Positions 16,224 to 26,303 of a stretch of 64,000 nucleotides of DNA are shown piece by piece. A program made the position numbers and the translations under genes. Below the pieces are notes generated by a model. The model saw nothing but the letters and a program-made list of their open reading frames with translations, was not told the DNA's origin and ran no database searches. Within the stretch, counting starts at the first letter, position 1, and each line of letters opens with the position of its first letter. Origin of the DNA: DAOUJI01 sp965197415 (GTDB taxonomy: Bacteria; Chloroflexota; Dehalococcoidia; Lucifugimonadales; JAGWBF01); contig OZ240207.1 in the NCBI GenBank assembly GCA_965197415.1, forward strand, positions 1,922,001 to 1,986,000, in the 5' to 3' direction.

Positions 16224-17522
16224 TTAACTCTGGGACGACTCTGTGGTTACAAGTCCGACCTCATCGTCGGATTCAGAACCTGATTTCAAAGGGTCTCTGA
16301 CCCACAGGAGTATAGCACATGCAATTACGAGACAGCCCACGAGGCTCAGGATGGCGGCCGGCTGTCCGAGACTCAACGTAGCGGCGATAAAAGCCCACAT
16401 GAAGGGGCCCACAACCCGGCCTGTCTTACCGGCCATGGCATGAAGGGCAAAGAATTCCGCCATCTGCTCCCGGGGAGCGAACCTCGTCATCACGGGCCTG
16501 TCCGCCGTGAATATGCCTGCAAGTCCCGTTCCGGTCATGCAGCCGATAAGCCACCAAAGCCCCTCTGGAAGCCCCATCCACGGAATGCCAACGGCGATGA
16601 ATAACAGCCCCAGCCATACCAGCATCGAAAGAAGCAACACCGGGAACGAACCGTACCGGTCAACCATCCAACCCCAAATGAGGGCGCTCGGCACCGCCAC
16701 GGAGATGCCGACTATCATGATGATTTGAATCTTCCGCTCATCGAGTCCGATGGTCTCGGTGCCGTACCGCACGGCGAAGGCCGTAGCCGTGTTTATGCCT
16801 AGCATGTAGAAGAAACGGGCCGTGAGGTATGGCCGCAGACCCGGATACATCTTTAGGCTACCCACCACGCCGATGATCTGAGTGAAAGCCAGCGCCAGTG
16901 GGTTCCCGACGTCTCTGGGCCTCATTACCTTGTGCCCGTTCTGTTCCTTGAGGAACAGGAAAATCGGAAGGGCGAACAGGAAGTAGATGAGGCCCAGGGC
17001 CTTGAACACGAACAGGTAGCCCTTCTCTTCGGAAAAGATGAGGGCGCATCCCACCGCGATGAATGCGCCGAGGTAGCCGACTCCCACACCGAGGCCGGCT
17101 ATAGAGCCTCGATTGCTCCGATTGCTCACGTCGACCAGCAGTGAGTTGTATAGGATGGTGGCCAACTCCATGCTGGTGAAGGCCAAGGCGAAAAGGGCAA
17201 GGGAGGATATGAGGCTGACTTCTCCCACGAACATCGTGGCGGCGGCGCATATGCCGGCGGCTGCCATAAGATAGGGTTTGCGGCGGCCCGACTGGTCAGA
17301 GAGGGCGCCGATTATGGGAGAAGCCAGGAGCACCACGGTCATTGTCGCCGCCAGAGTGTAGCCTACGGTGATGTCATCCCCGGCCCATAGGGGGAATGTC
17401 ATGCCAACGATGCCCATCCAGAAGACGACGTTGGCAACCTCGAATGAAATCCACCCGCCGACAGCGAGCCGCCCGGGTCTGGACTCGGTCAGCTCGTTTT
17501 CTTTTTGCCTGTCGGTGTCCAA
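16224..17522 (-). CDS. MFS transporter of the UMF1/Atg22-like type
   Basis: A 432-residue protein with about twelve hydrophobic segments. The segment GWISFEVANVVFWMGIVGMTF matches the start of the UMF1 (unknown major facilitator) group, and the loop GALSDQSGRRKPYL is the MFS signature between helices 2 and 3. UMF1 proteins resemble yeast Atg22 and their substrate is not established. Start: a TTG at 17522 without a strong ribosome-binding site; a start slightly downstream is possible. It lies immediately upstream of the STAND NTPase (14-base gap), so the two are very likely co-transcribed; a sensor-transporter link is an inference. Divergent to comEC. Confidence 0.85.
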   Translation of the reverse strand: MDTDRQKENELTESRPGRLAVGGWISFEVANVVFWMGIVGMTFPLWAGDDITVGYTLAATMTVVLLASPIIGALSDQSGRRKPYLMAAAGICAAATMFVGEVSLISSLALFALAFTSMELATILYNSLLVDVSNRSNRGSIAGLGVGVGYLGAFIAVGCALIFSEEKGYLFVFKALGLIYFLFALPIFLFLKEQNGHKVMRPRDVGNPLALAFTQIIGVVGSLKMYPGLRPYLTARFFYMLGINTATAFAVRYGTETIGLDERKIQIIMIVGISVAVPSALIWGWMVDRYGSFPVLLLSMLVWLGLLFIAVGIPWMGLPEGLWWLIGCMTGTGLAGIFTADRPVMTRFAPREQMAEFFALHAMAGKTGRVVGPFMWAFIAATLSLGQPAAILSLVGCLVIACAILLWVRDPLKSGSESDDEVGLVTTESSQS

Positions 17523-17739
17523 CCTAGATTACATCCCGCCCTTCTGACGAATGCAAAGGACTCGCGGGCACAAGCATGTCCGGGTAAATGCCGTTGGTAG
17601 TTATACCATAGTCTGAGCGGCAATACCCGAAACATAGGCCGTTATTGGAGAGCAATCGAGGGATGGCCGAACCAACGGTGGCGCTGGAACGGGGATATGA
17701 TTAAGATCAATATAATAATTCGGTATAGGCAACCATTCA

Positions 17740-20187
17740 TTGAAACTGTCATATCTGGCGGCGGCGTGGCTGACAGGGCTTCTGCTGGGGATGGAGATGG
17801 ACGTTCCTCTACCGGCGCTGGGCTTGCTGGCCCTGGCCGCTGCATCCGGCGGCGTGGCGCTGGCCATCCAGCGGCTGCCTGCGGCTGTCCCGGCGCTGCT
17901 GGCCGCCACAGTCCTTCTGGGAGCCGTGCGAGGAGACCTCTCCAGTGGGACACCCGGCTTGGAGGCTGGGCCAGGCCTCGTTGCCATCCAGGGAACGATA
18001 ATCAGCGACCCGGTCCCTTCCTCCACCGGCGCCCGGTTCGACTTCGCTGTGGACGAAATTGACCTGGGCAACGGCTGGGAACCCCAGAGAGACCGCATCC
18101 GAGCTGTGGCCGAACCGCAGGCCGAGCTTGTCGAAACCAGGAACGCTCCTCATTTCAAGTACGGAGACCGCCTGGAACTCACCGGCACTCTAGTCGAGCC
18201 GGAGCCTTTCGGCGGCTTCGACTACCCCAGTTACCTGGCCAACCAAGGCATCCACTGGACCATGTTCCGGCCCGAGGTCCGCTTCATCGGGGAAGGCGCC
18301 GGAAACCCACTGAAAGAGAAACTGCTGGACGCCAGGAATGGCTTGGCCCGTAGCCTGGATGAGTCGCTGCCCGAACCCCACGGCTCACTGTCCAAGACCC
18401 TCTTGCTGGGGGTCAGGAGCCGCCTCAACCCGGAGGTGGAGGAGCAGTTCCGCACTTCGGGGACGTCGCATTTGTTGGCGATATCCGGGCTTCACGTAGG
18501 TGTCGTTCTAGTGATGGCACTCTGGTTGGGGACCTGGCTGTTCGGCCACAGAAAGAACATCCATCTCGTAATTGCTATCGTTGCCGTCTGGGCTTACGCA
18601 CTGATAGCCGGGCTGCCTCCGTCGGCGGAACGGGCGGCAATCATGGGTACGGTATATCTAGCGGCGTTGGGGTTGGGGAGGTCCAGGAGCGCCATTCCCG
18701 CCTTGGCCCTGGCCGCCGTTGTAATGACGGCGGTGGACCCCGTCGCTTTGAAGCAGACCTCCTTTCAGCTGAGTTTTGCCGCCATGGCGGGCATCGCCGC
18801 CTTCCTCTCCTTTGACATCCCTGGGCTGGCCGGCGACACTCCCAGGCCGGGCCTCAAGGCGGCGCTCCAACGAGGCGTTACTGCCGCCATCGCCGTCTCC
18901 CTGGCCGCGACCATTGCCACGTTGCCGTTGGTTGCGTTCAACTTCCACCAGGTCCCGACTTTGGGGATACTGGTCACTCTGATAACCCTTCCGTTCCTCC
19001 CCCTCATATTGGCTGCCTCAGGGGCAGCCGCGGTCGGCGGTCTCATACACGGAGTCCTGGGAGAGGCCCTGGGATGGATAGCATGGGCGCCCCTGGAGTA
19101 CTTGCTTCAGGCAGTCGGCATCGCCTCGGACGTTCCCGGCTCCGCAATCTCAGTGCCGGAGTTCTCCGGGTTGCTGGTGTGGGTCTACTATGGACTCCTG
19201 GCGGCGTCGGTTGTGGGCCTGTCACACCGCCGAATCAATCTGCGCTCTCTTTTGGAACGGATGCGAAAGACTCCGGCGCCCGTTCCGCAAGGGGCAGCCA
19301 CGGCGGAGACGACGGGAATAGCGCCTGCGCTTCTTGTTACGGCATTGGCTCTGGCCATGCTGGCCGGAGCGCTGTGGCATGGTCTGGGGTCCCGCTCTGA
19401 CGACCTGCTGCGCGTCAGAATCATGGACGTGGGCCAGGGGGACGCCATCTTAGTTCAAGCTCCGTCGGGTACACGAACACTCATAGACGGAGGCGTCGGG
19501 CCTGGAACCGGTGTGGACGGGCTGGGCCGCGCCCTTCCCTTCTGGGACCGGCGGTTGGACATAGTCGTCCTCACCCACGCTGACCTGGACCACTTCGGAG
19601 GGCTGCCGGAGGTGGTCAGGCGGTACGACGTGAAACGTGTGATGGAAAACGGTCTGCCCTCCGACGACGGCCTCTACACGGCATGGCGGCAAGAACTTTC
19701 CAAGTCCGGTCCCACCGAGCTTTTTACGGCGGTCCGGGGACAGCGAATCGATCTGGGAGGAGGAGCGGTCATGGATGTGCTGGGACCTCCGCTGGAACCG
19801 ATAATAGGCGTGGGGTCCGCAGACAACAACAACGGAGTCGTGCTGAGGCTGGTCTACGGCAAGGTAAGCTTTCTGCTGACCGCTGACATAGAGGCGGAAG
19901 CGGAAAAGGAGTTGACGGCTTCCGGGGTAGACCTGAGAAGCTCCGTGCTCAAGGTGGGGCACCACGGGAGCCACACGTCCACGACGCCTGGTTTTCTCAG
20001 GGCGGTGAATCCAAAGGCGGCGGTGGTGTCGGCTGGGGCCGACAATCGTTTCGGGCACCCCCACGCCGACGTTATCGCAAGGCTCGACACAATGCCGGGC
20101 CGGGAGCACACGTACCTGACCTCCGAACACGGGGACGTGGAGTTCACCACCGACGGCCAGAGGCTGTGGGTGAAAACCCAACGATGA
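17740..20187 (+). CDS. comEC: ComEC/Rec2 DNA-uptake channel protein
   Basis: An 815-residue protein with the full ComEC architecture: N-terminal hydrophobic and OB-like region (residues 1-170), the Competence membrane domain with GTSHLLAISGLHVGVVLVMA and the following helices (about 220-500), and a C-terminal metallo-beta-lactamase domain (about 560-815) with MDVGQGDAILVQ, LIDGGVG, LTHADLDHFGG and KVGHHGSHTS. ComEC moves single-stranded DNA across the cytoplasmic membrane during natural transformation; the lactamase domain is proposed to degrade the other strand. The start is TTG at 17740 with a -10-like TATAAT at 17711-17716 upstream. No other competence gene is in the window. Intact length, no frame break. 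Confidence 0.93.
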   Translation: MKLSYLAAAWLTGLLLGMEMDVPLPALGLLALAAASGGVALAIQRLPAAVPALLAATVLLGAVRGDLSSGTPGLEAGPGLVAIQGTIISDPVPSSTGARFDFAVDEIDLGNGWEPQRDRIRAVAEPQAELVETRNAPHFKYGDRLELTGTLVEPEPFGGFDYPSYLANQGIHWTMFRPEVRFIGEGAGNPLKEKLLDARNGLARSLDESLPEPHGSLSKTLLLGVRSRLNPEVEEQFRTSGTSHLLAISGLHVGVVLVMALWLGTWLFGHRKNIHLVIAIVAVWAYALIAGLPPSAERAAIMGTVYLAALGLGRSRSAIPALALAAVVMTAVDPVALKQTSFQLSFAAMAGIAAFLSFDIPGLAGDTPRPGLKAALQRGVTAAIAVSLAATIATLPLVAFNFHQVPTLGILVTLITLPFLPLILAASGAAAVGGLIHGVLGEALGWIAWAPLEYLLQAVGIASDVPGSAISVPEFSGLLVWVYYGLLAASVVGLSHRRINLRSLLERMRKTPAPVPQGAATAETTGIAPALLVTALALAMLAGALWHGLGSRSDDLLRVRIMDVGQGDAILVQAPSGTRTLIDGGVGPGTGVDGLGRALPFWDRRLDIVVLTHADLDHFGGLPEVVRRYDVKRVMENGLPSDDGLYTAWRQELSKSGPTELFTAVRGQRIDLGGGAVMDVLGPPLEPIIGVGSADNNNGVVLRLVYGKVSFLLTADIEAEAEKELTASGVDLRSSVLKVGHHGSHTSTTPGFLRAVNPKAAVVSAGADNRFGHPHADVIARLDTMPGREHTYLTSEHGDVEFTTDGQRLWVKTQR

Positions 20188-20251
20188 TTCCCGGCGGCCC
20201 CGGTCCGCGCCGCCAAGGGAACCTTGCCTCTGATATGATAGGCTGAGCCTC

Positions 20252-23200
20252 ATGGAGTGCCCAGCATGTTCTTACCAAAACCGCGAACCGCTGCTTAGAT
20301 GTCCCAGCTGCGGGCGGTTCTACGACAGGGCCGATCTCGAGAAGCTCCATCACCTCCGATTCCTGAGAGACCGTCTCCAAGAATGGAGAGCGCAAGGCGT
20401 CAGACTGCTTTTCCCCGGTAGGACAGTAAACGACATCAACCGGGTCCTCTCCGACATCTATCGCGAGATAGACGAAACAAGTGAGCGGGTCGGCACACAT
20501 GAAGGTCCGCCGGAACCGGCAGCTCCCCTCCCGCGCGATCCCTTGGCTCCTCTCCGGACGGGCGCCCCGCAGCCCGGTGTTCCCTCAAGGCGTCCTTCCA
20601 CGGCCCGTCCTCAGGCCAGCGAACAGGCCACCAGGACCAGATATGAAGCGGCGCGAACAACAGTGGGCCCCACGCGGTCCGGGCCCTCGATTTCCTGGGC
20701 AAAAGTCGGTGAAGCCCTTCTCTCCCGCCGCTCCCTTCAGGCATTCCTCTACATAGGGGCGGTCCTCTTCGTGGTGTCGGCTCTGGCGCTTGTCGTGCGT
20801 CTATGGGATGACATCCACTGGGCAGGCCGTCAGGGGATTCTCTTGGCGGGAATGGCCGGTCTCTTCTGGGTCGGTCACCAGGTAAGGGAAAAGATGGGAC
20901 TGTGGCTCTCCGGCGGGGCGATTATGGACATCGCCGCCTTGTGGGTGCCGCTAAACGTCGCCGTTCTGTTGTTTCAATTCATGGGATGGGAAGGGGGCGC
21001 CTCAGTTCCTGGGCTCGACATACCCTTGGGTCTGGCTCCCGTTGGATGGATGATCGTCGCCCTGGTCTCGGTCCCCATCCACGCTTACCTGTCCTATAAA
21101 TTCAACCTTCTGTTCCTTCTCCATACGGCCGCAATAGCCGCAGCCGGAGCGGTCATTGCGGCCCTGGCCGCTCTCGGGACGTCTCTAGGGTGGCAGCTGG
21201 CGGCGGCGAGCTTCTTAAGTCCCCTGTATGCAGCTTTAGTCGGGTTCCTGATCAAGAGGGAACGGCCAGCGGCGGCAGCCCACCTCATGTTCTTCACCCA
21301 TTTGACAGTCCGTGGGGTTTCAATCGCCATAGCCGTGTTGGCCTCGGTGGACCAAGCGCCCTGGGAAGCCTTTGCCGCCGTGACTTGGGCGTTGTTTGCC
21401 TTCTATGTTGCGTCTTATCGGGTGGACAAGAAGGAGACCCACCGCCAGCTGTCCGCGGCAGCCTTGCCGTTGGCCGTTCTGACCACTGTGGCCGTGCTCA
21501 CCCCTGTACCCATGGCTTGGTACAACGTCGTATTGGTGTCGGGCGCAGCTGTGTATTTGGGAGCGGTCAAGCTGCTGCGGTCCAAAGGGATATGGTTGGA
21601 GTCGGAGTGGAAAGGGAACATCGGCTCCTTCCCAGTTTCCATCAAACCATCAGAAGCTGTTGCGGGCGTCATCGCCGTAGCCGCGGTCGTTTGGCCCACA
21701 GCCACGCTCCCCAGCGCCACAACCACTGTTTACGCCCTCGTCGCCCTGGCCGCTTCCATCGCGGCTCTGAATCGGAACGAGAAGCTTGCCATCGCTTCAT
21801 CGCTGCTACTATTCATCGCCGTGGGCCTGACTCTCTACTGGACGGACGCAGGCCTCCACTGGAGAGCCATGGCCTTGGCTCCCCTGGCTCTGCTTTTCCT
21901 AACCGGCTCGGAAGTCGGGCTAGCGCTGACAGGGCAGAGAGGGAGACGGACCTGGGAAATCCTGGAACCGCGGGGAGCGGAGTCCATGGTCCAGAGCGGG
22001 CCAGCCGGCGCTTTCGTCAGGCCATTCCTCGTTTCAGGGATGGTTTCGGTTCTCGCAGCCATGATTTGGGGCGCCGTTGACCTCTTTGCCGCCGGAGAAG
22101 GGACCGCTGACAGAACTGGCGGCGGACTGCAGTTTGTTGGGGCTGGCCCAACCCCGTGGACTTACCTGATGGCCGCGGGGCTGTTGGGCGGCTGGGCCTG
22201 GCTGCGCCGGAACAACATCTTCTCCCTCGGCGCCTCCTTGGCATTCGTGGCCTTTGCGCTGCTGTTGGCCGAGCGAGGGTTCTTCCTGGGATTGGACCTC
22301 ACCAACGAGTGGCTCTTCATGGCAATCGGAATCCTGGCGGCCGCCTATTTGACTATCGGCCTGGCGCTGGACCGGGCGAGGTCGAACCACGCCAGGGTGT
22401 TCCATGCCGTAGGTCACTCGCTTCTCCTGGCCGCCGTCTTTGGGACCATCCCCGACAAGGACCTGAATGTCGCCGCTGTGGGCATTGCCGCCTTCGCATA
22501 CGGGCTTACAGCGTATCTGGCCGGTGACAGCAGAAGTCCGTCTTGGGGCGGCTTCATCGGGGACTATGCTTCCAATCTGTTCGTCTACATGTTCCTTGGG
22601 ACCGCTTCGGCCCTGGTCATGCTGGCCGTCAGCTACGGGGACCCTGGCCCGGGTTGGTACGGACTGGCGGCGGCTGGGCTGTCCACCGCCTTTTTGGTGT
22701 ACGGCCACGCAGCCAAGGCCAGGGGATGGCCCCGCCGTCTCAGCCGGCACGGGCAACTTTACGGAGTCGGTGTTGCAGGGTCGGCGGCAGCCGTCGGAGT
22801 GTCCGCCCTGGACCCCACCCTTCGTGTGGCCGTGTCCGGCTTGCTCGGTCTGGTCTATCTCGGTTCCGCCTTCTACACGCGCCAGGGCGTTTGGATGTAT
22901 CCGGCGTCCCTACTGGCTGCGTCGGCAATGGCTTTCGCCATGCTCAGGGCCGACATCCAACCGGGCGTGATCGGAGTCAGCCTGACGGGACTGTCCGCCC
23001 TGATGGGAGGGGCAAGTCTTGTACGTCGACCCGCCAGTACCCGGTCGTGGACCGCCGCAATGCTGGTCGCTCCAGAATCAGCTTCCCTGCCGCTGACGCT
23101 GGTTGCCGCGTTGGCTGCCCTTGCAGGAGTCGGGCTAGCCGGAGCGGACGCGAAATCCATGACGGTTGCTGCATTGGCCCTGTCGTCCGTCTATTTCCTG

Positions 23201-24859
23201 ACTTCTGCCCTCTACTTCCGGACCGTCTGGCTCCTCTATCCAGTGGCGGGCCTTCTGGCTGCGGCCTACGGACTTGGTCTCACCGTCTCGGGGGTCGAAC
23301 CGTCCTACTACGGGGTCCTAGTCCTTCCCGGAGCGGCCCTCGCCATGATAGTCGGCCTGGTCTTGTCCCAATATCCCAAGCTGGCAAGCCCACAGGACTG
23401 GTTTTTTGGGACTCCGTCCCGGATTCAAACGTTCTCCGATATTCCGTCGTGGCTTTGCAAACCAGGGGCGCCCTTCGTTCTGGCGGCTTATGCGGGCATC
23501 TTAGCTGCCATAGCCGCCTCCGCCGGAACTCAGTGGCCCCTGTTGGGCGCTTTGCTGGCTGCTGTGTTCCTCTTCGGATATTCAGCGTGGAGACACCGGG
23601 CTCCATTGTGGATGTTTGCTGCCCTAGCAGCCTTCCATGGAGCCTTCTTCCGCCTCCTCTACAACCTCGACAATGACATCTCCATTGCAGAGGTTGGCGG
23701 ATACTGGATCCTGCTGACGGGGCTTTTGGCAGTGGGAGGCGCCTTGGCTGCCCGGAACTGGAGCACGATAGTCCTGAACGTCATAAAAGGCTGGGCTAGA
23801 CCCAGCGTTCGGGAAGCGGCTTCCGATTGGGCTCTTCCCTGGGCGGCGTTCGCTTTGCTGGGAGTTCCCGTTTCCACTGCGTTGGCTTCTTTCGACCCAA
23901 TTACAGGGTTGTTGGCCGGACTCGTCTATGGAGGAGCTCTTGGAACAGGCGCCCTTTTCATCGGGAACGAGCGGACAGCCTGGGGGTCTCTGGCCTTCCT
24001 GGGCATTGGCTTTGGCCACGGAATGGACCTGGCAAATGTACCTGCGCATGACATCCCTATCTATATCGCCGCCATCGCTGCCGGTGTCACGTGCATAAGA
24101 TATACAGGGCGCCTATTAAGCGGCGGACGCAGTGACAATGCTGGAGAGGCATGGGACAGGCCCCTCCAGTACACAAGTTACGCCATATTCGCTTTAGCGC
24201 CCTTCGTCAGCCTGGGCCTCTGGGGCTCCAGCGGAGGGGCCGACGACGACCTGCAGCCCTTGGTGTTAGCCCTGGCAGTAGTTGGGCTGGGAGTGGCCGG
24301 GGCCGCCTACATCGACCGGATGAAACGGATGGCCTACGTAGGAGTCGCGGTCCTCATAGCGTCATACATGACCCAGCTTGTCATCTTCGACCAGGGGCAG
24401 CCCCAACTGTTCGCAGCGCCCGCAGCCCTTTACCTGCTGGGATTGACCTATTTTGAGCGGCAATACCGCCGTTCCATCCCAATGACCGCCGCGGAAACTG
24501 GGGGAATCCTGTTGCTGCTGGGCGTAACCTTCCTGCAATCCCTTGGTCTGTTCACCCACGGGGTGAACCCATACGTCTACGGGTCCATCCTGGTGTTCGA
24601 ATCGCTGGCGGTGATTGGCTGGGGAGCGGCCCTTCGCTGGAAGAGGCCATTCTTCGGAGGGATAGCGGCTTTCACCGCTAACCTCGTCGTGCTCGTATTC
24701 AATCCATTGGTGCAGGCTGGCTCGCCGACCCTCATGTGGGCGATATTCGGCGGCCTCGGAGCGGTCCTGCTGGCGGCGGCCGCATACCTGGAGCGCAACA
24801 GGGAAAAGACGACAGCGGCCTTCCGCCGAATCGCAGACCGACTAGACGCCTGGGAATGA
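20252..24859 (+). CDS. Giant zinc-ribbon polytopic membrane protein
   Basis: A 1535-residue protein of unrecognised function. The N-terminus carries a zinc ribbon (C3-x2-C6 and C17-x2-C20) followed by a helical stretch and a Pro/Arg-rich linker to about residue 165. The rest is almost wholly hydrophobic, with roughly 35 to 45 transmembrane-like segments starting at FLYIGAVLFVVSALALVV. Hydrophilic loops are short and no catalytic motif is obvious. Segments in the last 300 residues look like repeats of the earlier ones, hinting at growth by internal duplication. It resembles, in general layout only, large DUF2157/SCO7613-like membrane proteins. It follows comEC by 64 bases and precedes a second zinc-ribbon gene by 10 bases, so the three could be one transcript. 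Confidence 0.85.
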   Translation: MECPACSYQNREPLLRCPSCGRFYDRADLEKLHHLRFLRDRLQEWRAQGVRLLFPGRTVNDINRVLSDIYREIDETSERVGTHEGPPEPAAPLPRDPLAPLRTGAPQPGVPSRRPSTARPQASEQATRTRYEAARTTVGPTRSGPSISWAKVGEALLSRRSLQAFLYIGAVLFVVSALALVVRLWDDIHWAGRQGILLAGMAGLFWVGHQVREKMGLWLSGGAIMDIAALWVPLNVAVLLFQFMGWEGGASVPGLDIPLGLAPVGWMIVALVSVPIHAYLSYKFNLLFLLHTAAIAAAGAVIAALAALGTSLGWQLAAASFLSPLYAALVGFLIKRERPAAAAHLMFFTHLTVRGVSIAIAVLASVDQAPWEAFAAVTWALFAFYVASYRVDKKETHRQLSAAALPLAVLTTVAVLTPVPMAWYNVVLVSGAAVYLGAVKLLRSKGIWLESEWKGNIGSFPVSIKPSEAVAGVIAVAAVVWPTATLPSATTTVYALVALAASIAALNRNEKLAIASSLLLFIAVGLTLYWTDAGLHWRAMALAPLALLFLTGSEVGLALTGQRGRRTWEILEPRGAESMVQSGPAGAFVRPFLVSGMVSVLAAMIWGAVDLFAAGEGTADRTGGGLQFVGAGPTPWTYLMAAGLLGGWAWLRRNNIFSLGASLAFVAFALLLAERGFFLGLDLTNEWLFMAIGILAAAYLTIGLALDRARSNHARVFHAVGHSLLLAAVFGTIPDKDLNVAAVGIAAFAYGLTAYLAGDSRSPSWGGFIGDYASNLFVYMFLGTASALVMLAVSYGDPGPGWYGLAAAGLSTAFLVYGHAAKARGWPRRLSRHGQLYGVGVAGSAAAVGVSALDPTLRVAVSGLLGLVYLGSAFYTRQGVWMYPASLLAASAMAFAMLRADIQPGVIGVSLTGLSALMGGASLVRRPASTRSWTAAMLVAPESASLPLTLVAALAALAGVGLAGADAKSMTVAALALSSVYFLTSALYFRTVWLLYPVAGLLAAAYGLGLTVSGVEPSYYGVLVLPGAALAMIVGLVLSQYPKLASPQDWFFGTPSRIQTFSDIPSWLCKPGAPFVLAAYAGILAAIAASAGTQWPLLGALLAAVFLFGYSAWRHRAPLWMFAALAAFHGAFFRLLYNLDNDISIAEVGGYWILLTGLLAVGGALAARNWSTIVLNVIKGWARPSVREAASDWALPWAAFALLGVPVSTALASFDPITGLLAGLVYGGALGTGALFIGNERTAWGSLAFLGIGFGHGMDLANVPAHDIPIYIAAIAAGVTCIRYTGRLLSGGRSDNAGEAWDRPLQYTSYAIFALAPFVSLGLWGSSGGADDDLQPLVLALAVVGLGVAGAAYIDRMKRMAYVGVAVLIASYMTQLVIFDQGQPQLFAAPAALYLLGLTYFERQYRRSIPMTAAETGGILLLLGVTFLQSLGLFTHGVNPYVYGSILVFESLAVIGWGAALRWKRPFFGGIAAFTANLVVLVFNPLVQAGSPTLMWAIFGGLGAVLLAAAAYLERNREKTTAAFRRIADRLDAWE

Positions 24860-24869
24860 GTCTATAGGC

Positions 24870-25034
24870 ATGGAAAGCCAGGGCCCGGAAGTGCGAATTT
24901 CATGCCCCGTATGCGGCGCTTCGGTTATCGTAAACGGCGTCAGAAGGTTCTGCACCCAGTGCGGGACTCGTCTCTGGGTCGCTCTCGACAACCTCTGGGA
25001 GCATCCACGCAGCCCCGGCCCGCCGCGAACATAG
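24870..25034 (+). CDS. 54-residue zinc-ribbon protein
   Basis: A small ORF (ATG at 24870, TAG at 25032-25034) with two zinc-knuckle pairs, CPVC and CTQC, separated by 15 residues: SCPVCGASVIVNGVRRFCTQ then CGTRLW. It starts 10 bases after the stop of the giant membrane protein, which itself begins with a zinc ribbon of the same type. Probably a real gene of the same transcript; function unknown. No strong ribosome-binding site is present, which fits coupling to the upstream gene. Confidence 0.6.
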   Translation: MESQGPEVRISCPVCGASVIVNGVRRFCTQCGTRLWVALDNLWEHPRSPGPPRT

Positions 25035-25134
25035 CATCTCAAGCCACACTGGCGGCCTTGGACTAGGCTCACGCCGCACTGCTGGGATTTGGGATATAAT
25101 AGGGGGCAGCCATCAACTACGGGAAGGTGCAACC

Positions 25135-26223
25135 ATGAAGTTCGGTGTGTTTACGATAGTCCCCTGGCACGAGAGCGTGTCCCAGGAGAGGGCGCTTAGT
25201 GAGTCCCTGGAAATAATCGAAATGGCCGACGAGCTCGGACTGGACGAGGTATGGCTGGGTGAGCACCGGTTCTCCAGGCACGGGTTGCTGTCAGGCATCT
25301 TTTCATTCGCAGGCGCCGTGGCCGCCCGCACCAAGAGGCTGCGAATCGGCACAGCCGTTGTGGTGCTGCCTCTGCACAATCCCATACACGTCGCCGAAGA
25401 GATGGCCATGCTGGACGTCGTCAGCGGAGGGCGCATAGAGTTCGGCATGGGATCGGGCTACCAACGTCAGGAGTTCGACGGGATGGGTGTGGACATCACC
25501 ACCTCCCGCGAGCGGTTCAGAGAGTCGGTGGACATCATCCAAAAAAGCTGGACGGAGGAAACTCTGACGTTCCACGGCAAATTCACCCACGTGGACGACA
25601 TTTGGGTCATCCCCAAGCCGGTACAGAAGCCCCACCCCCCTATGTACGTCGCCGTGAGCACCAGCCCGGCCACCATCGAGTGGGCCGCCAGCCGCCAGGT
25701 GCAGCCCATCCTGGGCGGGCCAACGGACATCCTGGGGCAGGCCCCGGACACCTTGAAACTGTGGCGGGACAAGATGGACGAATTCGGCCACCCCCACGAG
25801 CACCTGTCACCGCCCATGTCCAAGAACATCTACGTGGCGCCCACGAAAGAGGAGGCCGACAGGGACCCCATCGGGCTGGACGATTTCGCATGGCGCATCC
25901 TGAAGGCCACCGGGGCCTCCGGCAACCCGGTCGGCATGCCCACGGACAAGAACGGCAACCTGCCTCCGGGCTACGAGGCCTGGGCAGGGAGACAACGCGA
26001 CCGGGAACGCAGGGACGATCCAGGGCACGCCGGGCTTCCGCCCCTACGGGGCACCCCCGACATGGTCATAGAGGCCATGCAGGCCGTCAAGGACGCCGGA
26101 ATCGACCACATCTTCTCCAATTTCGGCTTCCCGGGCCTGCCCCACGACAAGACCAAGCGCTCCCTGGAGATGTTCGCCACGAAAGTGATGCCTCACTTCA
26201 AGGAGGCCCCGGCCAGGGTCTAG
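25135..26223 (+). CDS. LLM-class flavin-dependent oxidoreductase
   Basis: A 362-residue bacterial-luciferase-like monooxygenase family protein: N-terminal strand MKFGVFTIVPWHE, the block LGLDEVWLGEHRFSRHG, AVVVLPLHNPIHVAEEMAML, then SGGRIEFGMGSGYQRQEFDG. This form, about 360 residues with RFRESVDIIQKSW and FHGKFTH, is typical of alkanal or nitrilotriacetate-type FMN enzymes. The substrate is unknown. The ATG at 25135 follows GGGAAGGTGC. A -10-like TATAAT lies at 25095-25100, without a good -35. It stands alone and is convergent with the B12 transporter operon. Confidence 0.9.
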   Translation: MKFGVFTIVPWHESVSQERALSESLEIIEMADELGLDEVWLGEHRFSRHGLLSGIFSFAGAVAARTKRLRIGTAVVVLPLHNPIHVAEEMAMLDVVSGGRIEFGMGSGYQRQEFDGMGVDITTSRERFRESVDIIQKSWTEETLTFHGKFTHVDDIWVIPKPVQKPHPPMYVAVSTSPATIEWAASRQVQPILGGPTDILGQAPDTLKLWRDKMDEFGHPHEHLSPPMSKNIYVAPTKEEADRDPIGLDDFAWRILKATGASGNPVGMPTDKNGNLPPGYEAWAGRQRDRERRDDPGHAGLPPLRGTPDMVIEAMQAVKDAGIDHIFSNFGFPGLPHDKTKRSLEMFATKVMPHFKEAPARV

Positions 26224-26258
26224 GAAAGAATCTGTCCCAACCGGAGACCCCTGCAAGA

Positions 26259-26297
26259 CCTCTTCCCCATTGAGGAGGAAGATTGAGATGGGGGTGA
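26259..26297 (+). repeat. Dispersed G/C-palindrome intergenic element, copy 3
   Basis: CCTCTTCCCC-ATTG-AGGAGGAAG followed by ATTGAGATGGGGGTG; same layout as the other three copies. It lies between convergent genes (LLM oxidoreductase and btuD), where it might help end transcription. Confidence 0.5.
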
Positions 26298-26303
26298 ACA
26301 GGA

